This document shows, one piece after another, positions 6,689 to 14,488 of a stretch of 18,996 bases of DNA (its first letter is position 1; each line of letters opens with the position of its first letter). Source of the DNA: CAMWXW01 sp051650105. Its GTDB lineage: Bacteria > Desulfobacterota > Desulfovibrionia > Desulfovibrionales > Desulfovibrionaceae. The notes beneath the pieces were generated by a model. The model was given only the letters and a program-made list of their open reading frames with translations, ran no database searches and had not been told where the DNA came from. Position numbers and translations under genes: made by a program. The DNA is taken from assembly GCA_051650105.1 (NCBI GenBank), contig JBOFIJ010000020.1, positions 1 through 18,996 on the forward strand, read 5' to 3'.

Positions 6689-8881
6689 TTATGCTCTTTT
6701 AGCTGGATTAGCAGCTTTAATACGGTCTTGTCGTAAAGATTCTAAAACAAGATTTTTAGGACCATCTGCAACCACTTTACCGTTATCAAGAATAATAATC
6801 CTGTCCACAAGGTCTAGCATAGACGGCCTATGTGTTATTAATAACAGTGTTTTATTCCCAAGTATTTTGGAGAGCCTAGATTTTAATAAATCTTCAGAAG
6901 AATGATCCATATTACTACTTGGTTCATCAAGAATAAGAACATCTGGATCAAGAAGAAGTGCCCTAGCAATAGCAACAGCTTGTCTTTGTCCACCAGATAA
7001 ATTCATACCTCTTTCTCCGACCATAAGCCCAAAGCCAGAAGGTGATTGTTTAACAAAATCTGTAACACCAGCAATTGTTGCGGCGCGTAAAATCATTTGA
7101 TCATCTGCATTATGAACACCAATAGCGATATTATCTCGAACAGTACCATAAAATAAATAGTTATCCTGAGAAACAAAGCCAACACGTGGACGTAGATCAC
7201 TCATATCGAGCTGTCTTATGTCGATGCCCCCAAATTTAACTGCTCCTTCTTGAGGTAGGTATAATCCCACAGCAAGCCTTCCTAACGTAGATTTCCCAGA
7301 GCCCATTCTTCCCAGAATGCCAACTTTCTCACCAGCACGAATAGAAAAAGAGACAGCATCGAGGGATCTGCGCTCAGATTTTGGATAAGCAAAAGAAAGC
7401 TCATCAAAAGAAATAGATGGTTCTAAAGGGCCAAAATCGATATATGATTTACCCGCAGGTCTTTCAACGGGCAATTCCATAAGAAGATTAAGAGATTTTA
7501 ATGCCATACGAGAATGGTGTAATCGACTAATAAGGGAAGCTACTTGGCTAAAAGGAGCCATAGCGCGAGAAATAAGCATATTGCAGGCAATAAGTGCGCC
7601 CATAGACATAAGGCCTTCAGAAATTCTATATACGCTCCAAATGACAACAATAATACTAACAACTTGTGTTGTAAGAACAGAAAGAGAGATAGAAAAATTA
7701 GCAAGACCTTTAATGGTAGAATTAGACCTTGCATTTTGTCCAACAATTTTTTCCCAAATGTCTTGCATGCGAGATTCAGCAAGGCTCACTTTAACGGTTT
7801 CTAAACCATTTAGTATTTCCACGAGAAGAGCATTTTTTTGCATACCTTCTTTGTATCCAGACTCCATAATGCGTTGAAAAGGAAAATGGATGAGAAAGCC
7901 AACAAACACAATAAAGGGTATAGCAATGAGAGGGACAAGAATAATAGGCCCACCAATCATGTACACAATACCTAATAAAATTAATACAAAAGGTAAATCC
8001 ATAAGAGTAAGTAGTGTTGTTGAACTAAAAAATTCCCTTAACGATTCAAATTCTTTCAAATTATTTGCAATAGATCCAGTGGAATCTGGTTTATCATCAA
8101 AACGCATTCCCATAACTTGAGTGAGTAGTTTGCTAGCGAGAATAACATCTGCATTTCTCCCAGCCACGTCTACAAAATAACTTCGAAGATTTTTTAGAAG
8201 AAAATCAAAAAAATATGCGATGAGTATCCCAACACCAAGAACCCATAAAGTTTCAAATGCTTTATTTGGAACTACTCTGTCATAAACATTCATAAAAAAG
8301 AGCGGGCTAGCAATGGCAAGAAGGTTAAGAACAAGGCTCGCAATAATAACGTGTTTATATATTGGCAAATAATTGAGTAAAACATCCCAGAACCATCTTT
8401 TGGTATTGAGGAGTTTAATATCACTCGCTCTTTTGTCCATAGGTGCATCTGGTTTTGCAAAAAGGACATAGCCAGTGTATTCCTCAGATAGCTCACTTAG
8501 AAGAACTTTTTGGACAGATGTGCCTGTTTCTGGCATAAGGACATCGGCTTCTTGACTATTGTATTTCAACAAAACACAAGCTTGTTGGTTTTTTAGAAGA
8601 AGTATGCATGGGAGCGTCAGTGCTGAAATATGAGTGATCTTTTTCTTGTGTACAAGTTTAGATTTCATTCCAGCATTTCTGGCGGATCTCATACAGGCAG
8701 AGGGTGTCAATTCATGGCCGCTTGCTGGCATACCAGCCATAAGGTATCTCGTGGAGATGGCCTTTCCGTGTATTCCGAAAAGTAGACTTAAACACGCAAT
8801 AAGCGGTGGGGTATAATCGACGTCATTCGATTTAATATCAGAGGAGTCAAGTATTGAATTTTGACTTGTGGGGGAGGTCAT
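6689..8881 (-). CDS. Type I secretion ABC exporter with degenerate C39 domain (LapB/HlyB-like)
   Basis: An inner-membrane ATP-driven exporter for a large secreted protein. The 730 residues hold an N-terminal C39-like domain (about 25-150), a six-helix transmembrane domain (about 165-440; the conserved SPLFFMNVYDRVVPN lies near its start) and a C-terminal ATPase with Walker A GRMGSGKST near 525, Q-loop GFVSQDNYLFYGTVRDNIA, signature LSGGQRQAVAIARALLLDP near 627, Walker B LILDEPSSNMD near 652 and H-loop LLITHRPSM. In the C39 region the peptidase Cys position reads PPLIACL rather than xCGxACL, and the usual catalytic His is replaced in NQQACVLL, so it should bind substrate without cleaving it, as in RTX-type exporters. 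The start is supported by AGGAG six bases upstream. It is divergent from the channel gene. Confidence 0.94.
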   Translation of the reverse strand: MTSPTSQNSILDSSDIKSNDVDYTPPLIACLSLLFGIHGKAISTRYLMAGMPASGHELTPSACMRSARNAGMKSKLVHKKKITHISALTLPCILLLKNQQACVLLKYNSQEADVLMPETGTSVQKVLLSELSEEYTGYVLFAKPDAPMDKRASDIKLLNTKRWFWDVLLNYLPIYKHVIIASLVLNLLAIASPLFFMNVYDRVVPNKAFETLWVLGVGILIAYFFDFLLKNLRSYFVDVAGRNADVILASKLLTQVMGMRFDDKPDSTGSIANNLKEFESLREFFSSTTLLTLMDLPFVLILLGIVYMIGGPIILVPLIAIPFIVFVGFLIHFPFQRIMESGYKEGMQKNALLVEILNGLETVKVSLAESRMQDIWEKIVGQNARSNSTIKGLANFSISLSVLTTQVVSIIVVIWSVYRISEGLMSMGALIACNMLISRAMAPFSQVASLISRLHHSRMALKSLNLLMELPVERPAGKSYIDFGPLEPSISFDELSFAYPKSERRSLDAVSFSIRAGEKVGILGRMGSGKSTLGRLAVGLYLPQEGAVKFGGIDIRQLDMSDLRPRVGFVSQDNYLFYGTVRDNIAIGVHNADDQMILRAATIAGVTDFVKQSPSGFGLMVGERGMNLSGGQRQAVAIARALLLDPDVLILDEPSSNMDHSSEDLLKSRLSKILGNKTLLLITHRPSMLDLVDRIIILDNGKVVADGPKNLVLESLRQDRIKAANPAKRA

Positions 8882-8926
8882 AGGTGACTCCTATATGGTG
8901 AAAATGATGTCCTTCAAGCACAAGAC

Positions 8927-8954
8927 ATTCTAGCAAGATTTTGAGAAAAGTAAA
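8927..8954 (-). promoter_or_regulatory. Candidate promoter of the exporter-adaptor operon
   Basis: On the minus strand TTTACT, a 16-base spacer and TAGAAT, ending about 45 bases before the exporter start codon. The -35 match is moderate. Confidence 0.4.
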
Positions 8955-9004
8955 GAAGAGTTTAAAAAAGGTTGAAAAATGTATAGAAATGCTCTAAAAA
9001 GAAC

Positions 9005-9033
9005 TTGCTATCGAAAAAACTCTCTGGTAAGAT
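9005..9033 (+). promoter_or_regulatory. Candidate promoter of the TolC-like gene
   Basis: TTGCTA, a 17-base spacer and TAAGAT, about 112 bases before the ATG. Together with the opposing promoter it makes the 264-base divergent control region of the secretion genes. Confidence 0.45.
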
Positions 9034-9145
9034 CGATCCTATGTTGCTGTGAGTCCAGCACGTTATCTGTTTCATAGATGGATTCGTATCGTATGGATAG
9101 TATTGTTATGGTAGAGAAATCAGTTATTTGTAAGGAGTCCTGCGT

Positions 9146-10519
9146 ATGCGGAACGTGTTATTGAATTTTTCCAGACAAGTCACATTTATATTTTTCATCT
9201 TGATGGGTCTTTGTTTTTCATGGACTTTAGGTGTGGCAAATACTTTGCAGAAAACGGTTTCTTCTGCTCTACAGTATAATCCTCAGCTTAAAATATACCA
9301 AGAAGGGATAGAGATATCTGAAAGAGAATTAATGAAAGCCCGTTCTGGGTGGTATCCAACATTAGATGTTTCTGGTCAGGTGGGCGCGGCGCTATATAAT
9401 GATCAAAGCACTCGTAGAATTAGGGCCTTCAATGCGAGAGACAATTTGACAAAAGAGGCTGGGAAATTGTATTTTTCTAACTCTGTTGATGCCGTTGCGA
9501 GACAAAGCTTATTTTCAGGTTTAGCTACATGGGGAGCTACAGATGTTGCGGCTTACCGCATCAAATCTGCAGACTTTAGGTTAATAGATAATGCAGAGGC
9601 AATTGCCTTAGATGCTATTCTTGCTCATTTGAATGTTCTGCGTTTTAAAAAGATTATTGCATTTTCTAAGAAAAATGTAGCTCAGCATGAACGTATCCTT
9701 GTTTCTCAGACAGAAAGAAGGAGGTTAGGTGCAGGGAGTGTGGCAGATGTGTCTCAAACACAAGCACGCTTGGCAAGATCAAAAGCAAGTTTAGCGGAAA
9801 GTATAAATGCATATAGAGATGCTGTGGCAAATTATGTACGAGTAACGGGTGTGGAAGTTGGTGATGATTTAGCAGAGATTCCTAATATCCCTTCTACTTT
9901 TGCTTCGTATGAGTCTGCTCTTGCATCAACACGCTCGTCCAACCCTAAAATAAATGCTCTTCTTATGGATGTGAAGGCCCTACAAAGCCAGGTGACAGTT
10001 TCTCGCGCTGGTTTTATGCCTGAAGTGTACTTAGAAGGTGCATATAATTATTCATATGCTCCATCTTCTGTTACTACGGATATGTATGCGGCTTCTGTTA
10101 TGTTGAGAATGGATTGGAATTTGTTTAATGGTCTGTCCGATTATGCATCTTTGCGTTCGGATTTGGCACGAGCAAGACAGGGTAGATATGAAGTTTTACA
10201 ATTGGTAGACCTTCTTGCGGAAGAAACAAAGAATACATGGAATAGGTATGTTGCTTCTATTGAGCAAAAAAACTTTTATTCTTCTGCACGAAAATATAGT
10301 GCAGAGAGTTTAGAAACATATTTGAAGCAATTTCAAGTAGGGCAAAGAAGCTTATTGGATGTTCTTGATGCCGAGAATGAATTATATTCAAACTCTGTGT
10401 TAGAAGTGAGTGCATCCACAGATTCTGTAGCCACACAATATCGTATTTTAGCTCTTGGAGGGAAATTGCTCTCTAATTTGGGAGTAACTCCTGCTCAAAT
10501 ACGGACCAGTGCTAAATAA
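9146..10519 (+). CDS. TolC-like outer-membrane efflux/secretion channel
   Basis: The outer-membrane exit duct of the type I system. The 457 residues begin with a signal peptide (positive start, hydrophobic stretch 12-28, likely cleavage after GVA at 31). Two outer-membrane efflux protein repeats follow: the first about 35-235 (ALQYNPQLKIYQEGIEISE, then the alpha-helical part with QTERRRLGAGSVADVSQTQARLA), the second about 250-445 (SNPKINALLMDVKALQS, then YLKQFQVGQRSLLDVLDAENELY). These internal pseudo-repeats and the length are typical of TolC/AggA-type channels. The ATG follows AGGAG with eight bases between. It is transcribed alone, divergently from the exporter and adaptor, and closed by a strong terminator. 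Multidrug efflux use is possible, but the context favours protein secretion. Confidence 0.93.
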   Translation: MRNVLLNFSRQVTFIFFILMGLCFSWTLGVANTLQKTVSSALQYNPQLKIYQEGIEISERELMKARSGWYPTLDVSGQVGAALYNDQSTRRIRAFNARDNLTKEAGKLYFSNSVDAVARQSLFSGLATWGATDVAAYRIKSADFRLIDNAEAIALDAILAHLNVLRFKKIIAFSKKNVAQHERILVSQTERRRLGAGSVADVSQTQARLARSKASLAESINAYRDAVANYVRVTGVEVGDDLAEIPNIPSTFASYESALASTRSSNPKINALLMDVKALQSQVTVSRAGFMPEVYLEGAYNYSYAPSSVTTDMYAASVMLRMDWNLFNGLSDYASLRSDLARARQGRYEVLQLVDLLAEETKNTWNRYVASIEQKNFYSSARKYSAESLETYLKQFQVGQRSLLDVLDAENELYSNSVLEVSASTDSVATQYRILALGGKLLSNLGVTPAQIRTSAK

Positions 10520-10546
10520 TTTTGTTTTACAATAATTGTGTTTAAG

Positions 10547-10577
10547 AAGAGACTGTTTTATCAGTCTCTTTATTTTG
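10547..10577 (+). terminator. Rho-independent terminator after the TolC-like gene
   Basis: A perfect nine-base stem (AAGAGACTG and CAGTCTCTT) with a six-base loop is followed by TATTTT, 27 bases after the stop codon. Confidence 0.85.
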
Positions 10578-10969
10578 GATTATAATAAATTTCTTTGCAT
10601 ATAGGACATATGTTCACTCGTATTATTGCAAAGTAACGATGGTTTTTTCTGTATTTTGATTGAGAAAAAGAATTTTTTTACTGAAGTATAAGATAAAAAT
10701 AATAGTCTTATAAGAAATATATTAAACAGATTCTACTGATATTGAGAGAATATGATTATGTTCTTTTGTTTTGGGTGAGTATAACAAGAATGTGAGAATA
10801 GTGGTATTTTTTTGTATTTATTAGTACTATTCTTATAAGTAGAGAAATAGGTATCTGTATATTATAATGGAGAACTGTGGTATTCACGAAATTTTTGTAT
10901 AAAAAGAAAGGGCTCTCTTAAATATAATAGGGGTGTTTTGTACAAACAAAATGTTCTTTAAAAATATAG
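10578..10969. other. AT-rich intergenic gap, no gene seen
   Basis: Between the TolC-like terminator and the 3' end of the convergent lipoprotein gene I see no open frame of note, no tRNA and no clear promoter. One imperfect hairpin has eight-base arms, AGAATAGT at 10795-10802 and ACTATTCT at 10826-10833. A short stem TTTTGT-ACAA-ACAAAA lies near 10935, but neither has a convincing T run for a minus-strand terminator. Confidence 0.5.
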
Positions 10970-13102
10970 TTACTTATGCACAATATGTATAATGGAAGCC
11001 TCCCAAGCCTGTAGTGCTATTTTTATTGGAGAAGTGAGAGCAAGAGTTTTCTGAAGTGGTATTATTGTCGCTGTATGGGGAGACATAAGGTATTCTTGAA
11101 GTTCAGGAGTATTCTTTGTGTTAATAGTAAATGAACTTTCTCTTTGTCCGAAATTGAAGGAAGCGATAATGAATTCATTTTTCTTATTTTTTAATAGTAA
11201 AGATAAGAAATGAGTGTTTGTGGGGAAAATTTCTACAAGTGTACTATTTGATATTCCTAAATATTTTCTAATAAAAAGAATGTTTTCTAACGTTTTTGAA
11301 TAGGATTCTTGCAAAAGTTTTTGTGTATCTAGCGGTTGGTAAATAGAATCTGTATTAACTAATCCAAATTTATTGAGCGTATTTTTATGTGTACTAGATT
11401 GTAAAGAGTATGCTGCATAGCCAGAGAGAATATCGTGACTCCATGTATTTCCTGTTTGTTCAAAGTCCTTTTTTTGTAAGGGCATTGTGCCAGAGAAGTC
11501 TTGTGCTGTTAGCATAAGTATGCCAGGGAGCATTGCTTTGAACAATGTTAAAAGAGCGTGTCCTTTGTGGATGGTTTTATAGTATTCTTGTGTATTTTTT
11601 AAAATGCTAGCTTTTGGAGGTAATGAAGCAGATAAAGCTACTAATGCTGGGGTTGATAGAGAGAGTTTCTGTTTTGAATCTGGTAAATATTCTTTCCATA
11701 ATAGTATTTTCTTTGAGATAGTATTTATTATAGCTAAATGTTCTGTCTCAAGCTGTGAAGAAAGAAATTTTGTATGGGAATTGTTATAGTAACTAAGGGG
11801 ATAGAAAGAGAGTCCTTTCTCTGAGGGCATGGTATGCACAAGTTTTTCAAAGGGGATATTGTTATCAAGAGCTTTTCTTAGTAAGAGAGATAATACGTTC
11901 GTTGAGCCAGAAAGAATGGCAAATTCTGCTGCAGGAGAAGTTATTGAATCTTTAAGAAAATCAGTTCTTTCGAGAGTAGGAAGAATGGCATCGAAGGAAA
12001 TTTCATCAAGAACATAAGAATATGCTCCAAAACGGGAAATGGAAGCACTTAAGCTCTTTACAGCTGAGAAAAATAGAGGGTATTGGTTCAATGCATCTGT
12101 GGCATTTAAAGAAGGGGAAAGGCCGATATAGGGAGTAAGTTCAAGGCCAATGAGAGCCATTCCATAGGCTCCAACAGATTGAATAATACTGGCATTGAGT
12201 ATGCGCTGAGCCATGAATGAGGGGTCATTCCATTGAAGGATAGGCCGCAACGTGTTATCAAAATATCGATAAAGAAATTGTTGTTCATTGCCATTAACAT
12301 CAGTAATAAGGCGTGTGAGTGCCCAGCCTGTTGTTGAGTTGTGTAAAAAATCATCTTGAGTAATGAAAGGAGGAATTATTTTTGCTTCTGAAAGAATGTG
12401 TAATGTTTCTTGGGAAAGCTCTATAGCATTTTTATCATGAGGAATAGTTGGAAGTTGATCCCAAAGGGGAGAGGGTATGATATTAATAGCATATAGCCCT
12501 TTATAATTTTGCGCAGAGCGTGTTGCAAGCCAGAAATCGGCACCTATGCCGGTTGCAACGGGAAGTATGTTGCCACCAAGGAACATTGAATCTTTTCCTA
12601 AGAGATTTCTAAATTGCATAAATTCTTGTAATGAGCCTAATTCATTTGGGAAAGTGTATTGGACGGCATCTTCACCAAGGCTTTTCATTCTTTGTGTATT
12701 TGTCCATAAATATCCTGTCCCATAAAGAGGGGAAATATATATTCCAGAGATTCCAAGATCTTTCATACGCTGCAGTGAATCTGTATGAGAAAAGGAAGAG
12801 AAAAAAGAGAGATCTGCTTGTGTAATGTATAAAAGAGGATTGATAGAGAGCCAAACATCTGCCATAGTGAGAAGGCTTTGCTTGTTTGAGTCTGCATTCC
12901 AAATGTGTGAAGAAGCGGAGACAAGGTTAATAAGTTCTTCTGCATTGTGCAATAAAGAGCGTTTTTTCATGTACTGAACATAGCCAGGATCTGGCCGAGA
13001 AAGTTCTTCGTTTTGTACCGGAAGGTATGCAGGGTGTTCTTTTGGAGAAGAGCAGGATATATTCATAAAAGAAATAAGGATGAAGAATAAAAGTATATTC
13101 AT
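10970..13102 (-). CDS. GH13 (alpha-amylase/trehalose synthase)-like lipoprotein, probably non-catalytic
   Basis: A 710-residue envelope protein. The signal peptide ends at Cys17 (MNISC; a slightly unusual lipobox). GH13 landmarks are visible in order: LGISGIYISPLYGTG (barrel strand 2, about 117-131); FLGGNILPVATGIGADF (region I, about 174-190), where the usual D-x3-N-H reads N-x3-V-A; FLYRYFDNTLRPILQWNDPSF (linker that in trehalose synthases reads like YYHRF..QPDLNWENP); GLELTPYIG (region II, about 318-326), where the usual R-L-D-A reads G-L-E-L; LDEIS (region III, Glu kept); and a region near 420 where N-H-D is replaced by P-S-E. A C-terminal beta domain ends the protein. So the fold is kept but the nucleophile and sugar-binding residues seem lost. 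Its substrate or partner is unknown. The start is not well supported: GGGG lies 13 bases upstream. Confidence 0.6.
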   Translation of the reverse strand: MNILLFFILISFMNISCSSPKEHPAYLPVQNEELSRPDPGYVQYMKKRSLLHNAEELINLVSASSHIWNADSNKQSLLTMADVWLSINPLLYITQADLSFFSSFSHTDSLQRMKDLGISGIYISPLYGTGYLWTNTQRMKSLGEDAVQYTFPNELGSLQEFMQFRNLLGKDSMFLGGNILPVATGIGADFWLATRSAQNYKGLYAINIIPSPLWDQLPTIPHDKNAIELSQETLHILSEAKIIPPFITQDDFLHNSTTGWALTRLITDVNGNEQQFLYRYFDNTLRPILQWNDPSFMAQRILNASIIQSVGAYGMALIGLELTPYIGLSPSLNATDALNQYPLFFSAVKSLSASISRFGAYSYVLDEISFDAILPTLERTDFLKDSITSPAAEFAILSGSTNVLSLLLRKALDNNIPFEKLVHTMPSEKGLSFYPLSYYNNSHTKFLSSQLETEHLAIINTISKKILLWKEYLPDSKQKLSLSTPALVALSASLPPKASILKNTQEYYKTIHKGHALLTLFKAMLPGILMLTAQDFSGTMPLQKKDFEQTGNTWSHDILSGYAAYSLQSSTHKNTLNKFGLVNTDSIYQPLDTQKLLQESYSKTLENILFIRKYLGISNSTLVEIFPTNTHFLSLLLKNKKNEFIIASFNFGQRESSFTINTKNTPELQEYLMSPHTATIIPLQKTLALTSPIKIALQAWEASIIHIVHK

Positions 13103-13153
13103 TGCTGAAGAAACCCCATATAAAAAAGGTAATATTTTCTTAGAGAATAGAGT

Positions 13154-13182
13154 TTTATAATGTATATGGGATAAAGAAGCAA
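13154..13182 (-). promoter_or_regulatory. Promoter of the GH13-like lipoprotein gene
   Basis: On the minus strand TTGCTT, a 17-base spacer and TATAAA, about 50 bases before the start codon. Divergent from the nitroreductase promoter at 13200-13227. Confidence 0.5.
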
Positions 13183-13199
13183 TATAAAATAAAAAAAGA

Positions 13200-13227
13200 T
13201 TGATGAAAAATATAAAATATGTATAAT
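13200..13227 (+). promoter_or_regulatory. Promoter of the ferredoxin-nitroreductase gene
   Basis: TTGATG, a 16-base spacer and a perfect TATAAT; predicted start near 13234, about 35 bases before the GTG start codon. Confidence 0.55.
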
Positions 13228-13267
13228 ATGAGACGTGTGTACATAGACGGATATAGCGGAGGATGGG

Positions 13268-14104
13268 GTGTCATTTTTACGAATTGATCCAGATAAATGT
13301 AGAAAGGATAATATTTGTGTTTCTGAATGTCCTGTAAAGATTATACTGGCATCTACAGAAGGTAATATTCCTATTTTGCGTAACGGTGGTGAAGAGATTT
13401 GTTTAGAGTGCGGTCATTGTGTTGCTGCATGTCCTTGGGATGCTCTTGAGTTAGAACCTTTGCCGAAAGAAAAATTTGAAAGCATTGAAAATAGGGGTAA
13501 GAATCTAGGTTTTTCTGAAGAAAATGCCGTTTCTTTTCTAAAAACAAGAAGATCTATTCGATCATTTAAGAAGAAAACAGTCCCATTAGAGACGTTGGAA
13601 TCCATGGTGGATGTTTTGCGCTATGCCCCTTCAGCAAAAAATGAGCGTCCTACGCAATGGGTTATTGTGAGAGAACCAAAAGATACAGCTCATTTAACAG
13701 AACTATGTTTAGAATGGATGGCAGAATTACGTAAAGATAGTCCAGCAATAGCAAAACAGTATGGAGTTTCTGGTGTATTAGCAGCATGGAAACGTAATAA
13801 GCAGGATTTAGTATTAAATGGGGCTCCACACGTGGCTATTGCATATACAGAAGAGTCTTCTGTCTGGATGACAACAGATGCAAGTATAGCGCTATCATAC
13901 TTAGAGCTTGCAGCTCATGCTCACGGTGTAGGTGCATGTTTTGCTGGCTTTTTCACATATGCGTTAAATGATAGTAAGAAGATAAAAGATTTTTTAAATA
14001 TTCCACATGGCATGACAATTCATGGAGCTCACATGTTAGGCTATGCTTTATATGCATATAGAAAAGTTCCTTGGAGGCCGGGATTAGGTGTGTCTTGGAA
14101 ATAG
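13268..14104 (+). CDS. Nitroreductase-family protein with N-terminal two-cluster ferredoxin domain
   Basis: A 278-residue soluble flavoprotein that should pass electrons from iron-sulphur clusters to FMN and reduce a nitro- or quinone-like substrate. The ferredoxin part (1-60) has CLECGHCVAACP with Cys45, 48, 51 and 55. The first cluster motif reads C11-x2-D14-x2-C17-x3-C21-P, with Asp in place of one Cys. The nitroreductase domain (about 90-260) opens with TRRSIRSFKKKTVP and contains RYAPSAKNERPTQW (FMN-binding loop) and GVGACFAGFF. The GTG start is set by GGAGG about five bases upstream; an ATG at 13263 is out of frame. Such ferredoxin-nitroreductases are common in anaerobic sulphate reducers and clostridia; the physiological substrate is not deducible. 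Probably monocistronic. Confidence 0.88.
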   Translation: MSFLRIDPDKCRKDNICVSECPVKIILASTEGNIPILRNGGEEICLECGHCVAACPWDALELEPLPKEKFESIENRGKNLGFSEENAVSFLKTRRSIRSFKKKTVPLETLESMVDVLRYAPSAKNERPTQWVIVREPKDTAHLTELCLEWMAELRKDSPAIAKQYGVSGVLAAWKRNKQDLVLNGAPHVAIAYTEESSVWMTTDASIALSYLELAAHAHGVGACFAGFFTYALNDSKKIKDFLNIPHGMTIHGAHMLGYALYAYRKVPWRPGLGVSWK

Positions 14105-14131
14105 TGTAGGGTGTTTTCGGATTCTTTTTAC

Positions 14132-14159
14132 TTGACTTTGAATGTAAAGTCCATATAAT
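14132..14159 (+). promoter_or_regulatory. Strong sigma70 promoter of infA
   Basis: TTGACT, 16 bases, TATAAT: the closest match to consensus in the window. A perfect dyad, GACTTT-N6-AAAGTC (14134-14151), fills the -35 and spacer. It is 39 bases before the infA ATG. Confidence 0.75.
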
Positions 14160-14197
14160 TTGCGGGAGTGTTTCGATAGATTACCGAGGGAGTGTTC

Positions 14198-14416
14198 ATG
14201 GCAAAAGAAGAGGCTATAGAGGTTGATGGGATTGTTCAAGAAGCGTTACCAAATGCGATGTTTAGAGTAAAACTAGAAAATGATTATATTGTATTAGCCC
14301 ATATTTCTGGAAAGATGAGAAAATTTTATATACGTATCTTGCCGGGGGATAAGGTAAAGGTAGAGTTGTCCCCATACGATTTTTCAAGAGGGCGCATCAC
14401 ATATCGAATGAAATAA
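14198..14416 (+). CDS. infA: Translation initiation factor IF-1
   Basis: Binds the A site of the 30S subunit during initiation, working with IF-2 and IF-3. The 72 residues are a single S1/OB-fold domain with the family hallmarks VDGIVQEALPNAMFRVKLEN, VLAHISGKMRKFYIRILPGD and VKVELSPYDFSRGRITYRMK. The reading frame also opens with GTG at 14192, but MAKEE is the family start, and GAGGGAG (14186-14192) ends five bases before the ATG at 14198. The gene stands apart from ribosomal-protein genes, unlike the common rpmJ/rpsM setting, and is followed 72 bases later by the tRNA-modification gene, possibly in one transcript since no terminator is clear between them. Confidence 0.97.
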   Translation: MAKEEAIEVDGIVQEALPNAMFRVKLENDYIVLAHISGKMRKFYIRILPGDKVKVELSPYDFSRGRITYRMK

Positions 14417-14488
14417 TACAGTATTAAATTGTACCAGTGAATATATGTGGAGCTCTCGTTTTAGAGAGTGCTGTGAGGGTTATTGTAT

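Noticed and set aside
10933..10952. TTTTGT-ACAA-ACAAAA stem downstream of the GH13-like gene
   Set aside because: Nearly all A-T pairs and no T run on the minus strand; too weak for a terminator.
14455..14475. A CTCTC/GAGAG hairpin between infA and the methylthiotransferase gene
   Set aside because: The stem is only five bases and no T run follows, so I do not call a terminator.
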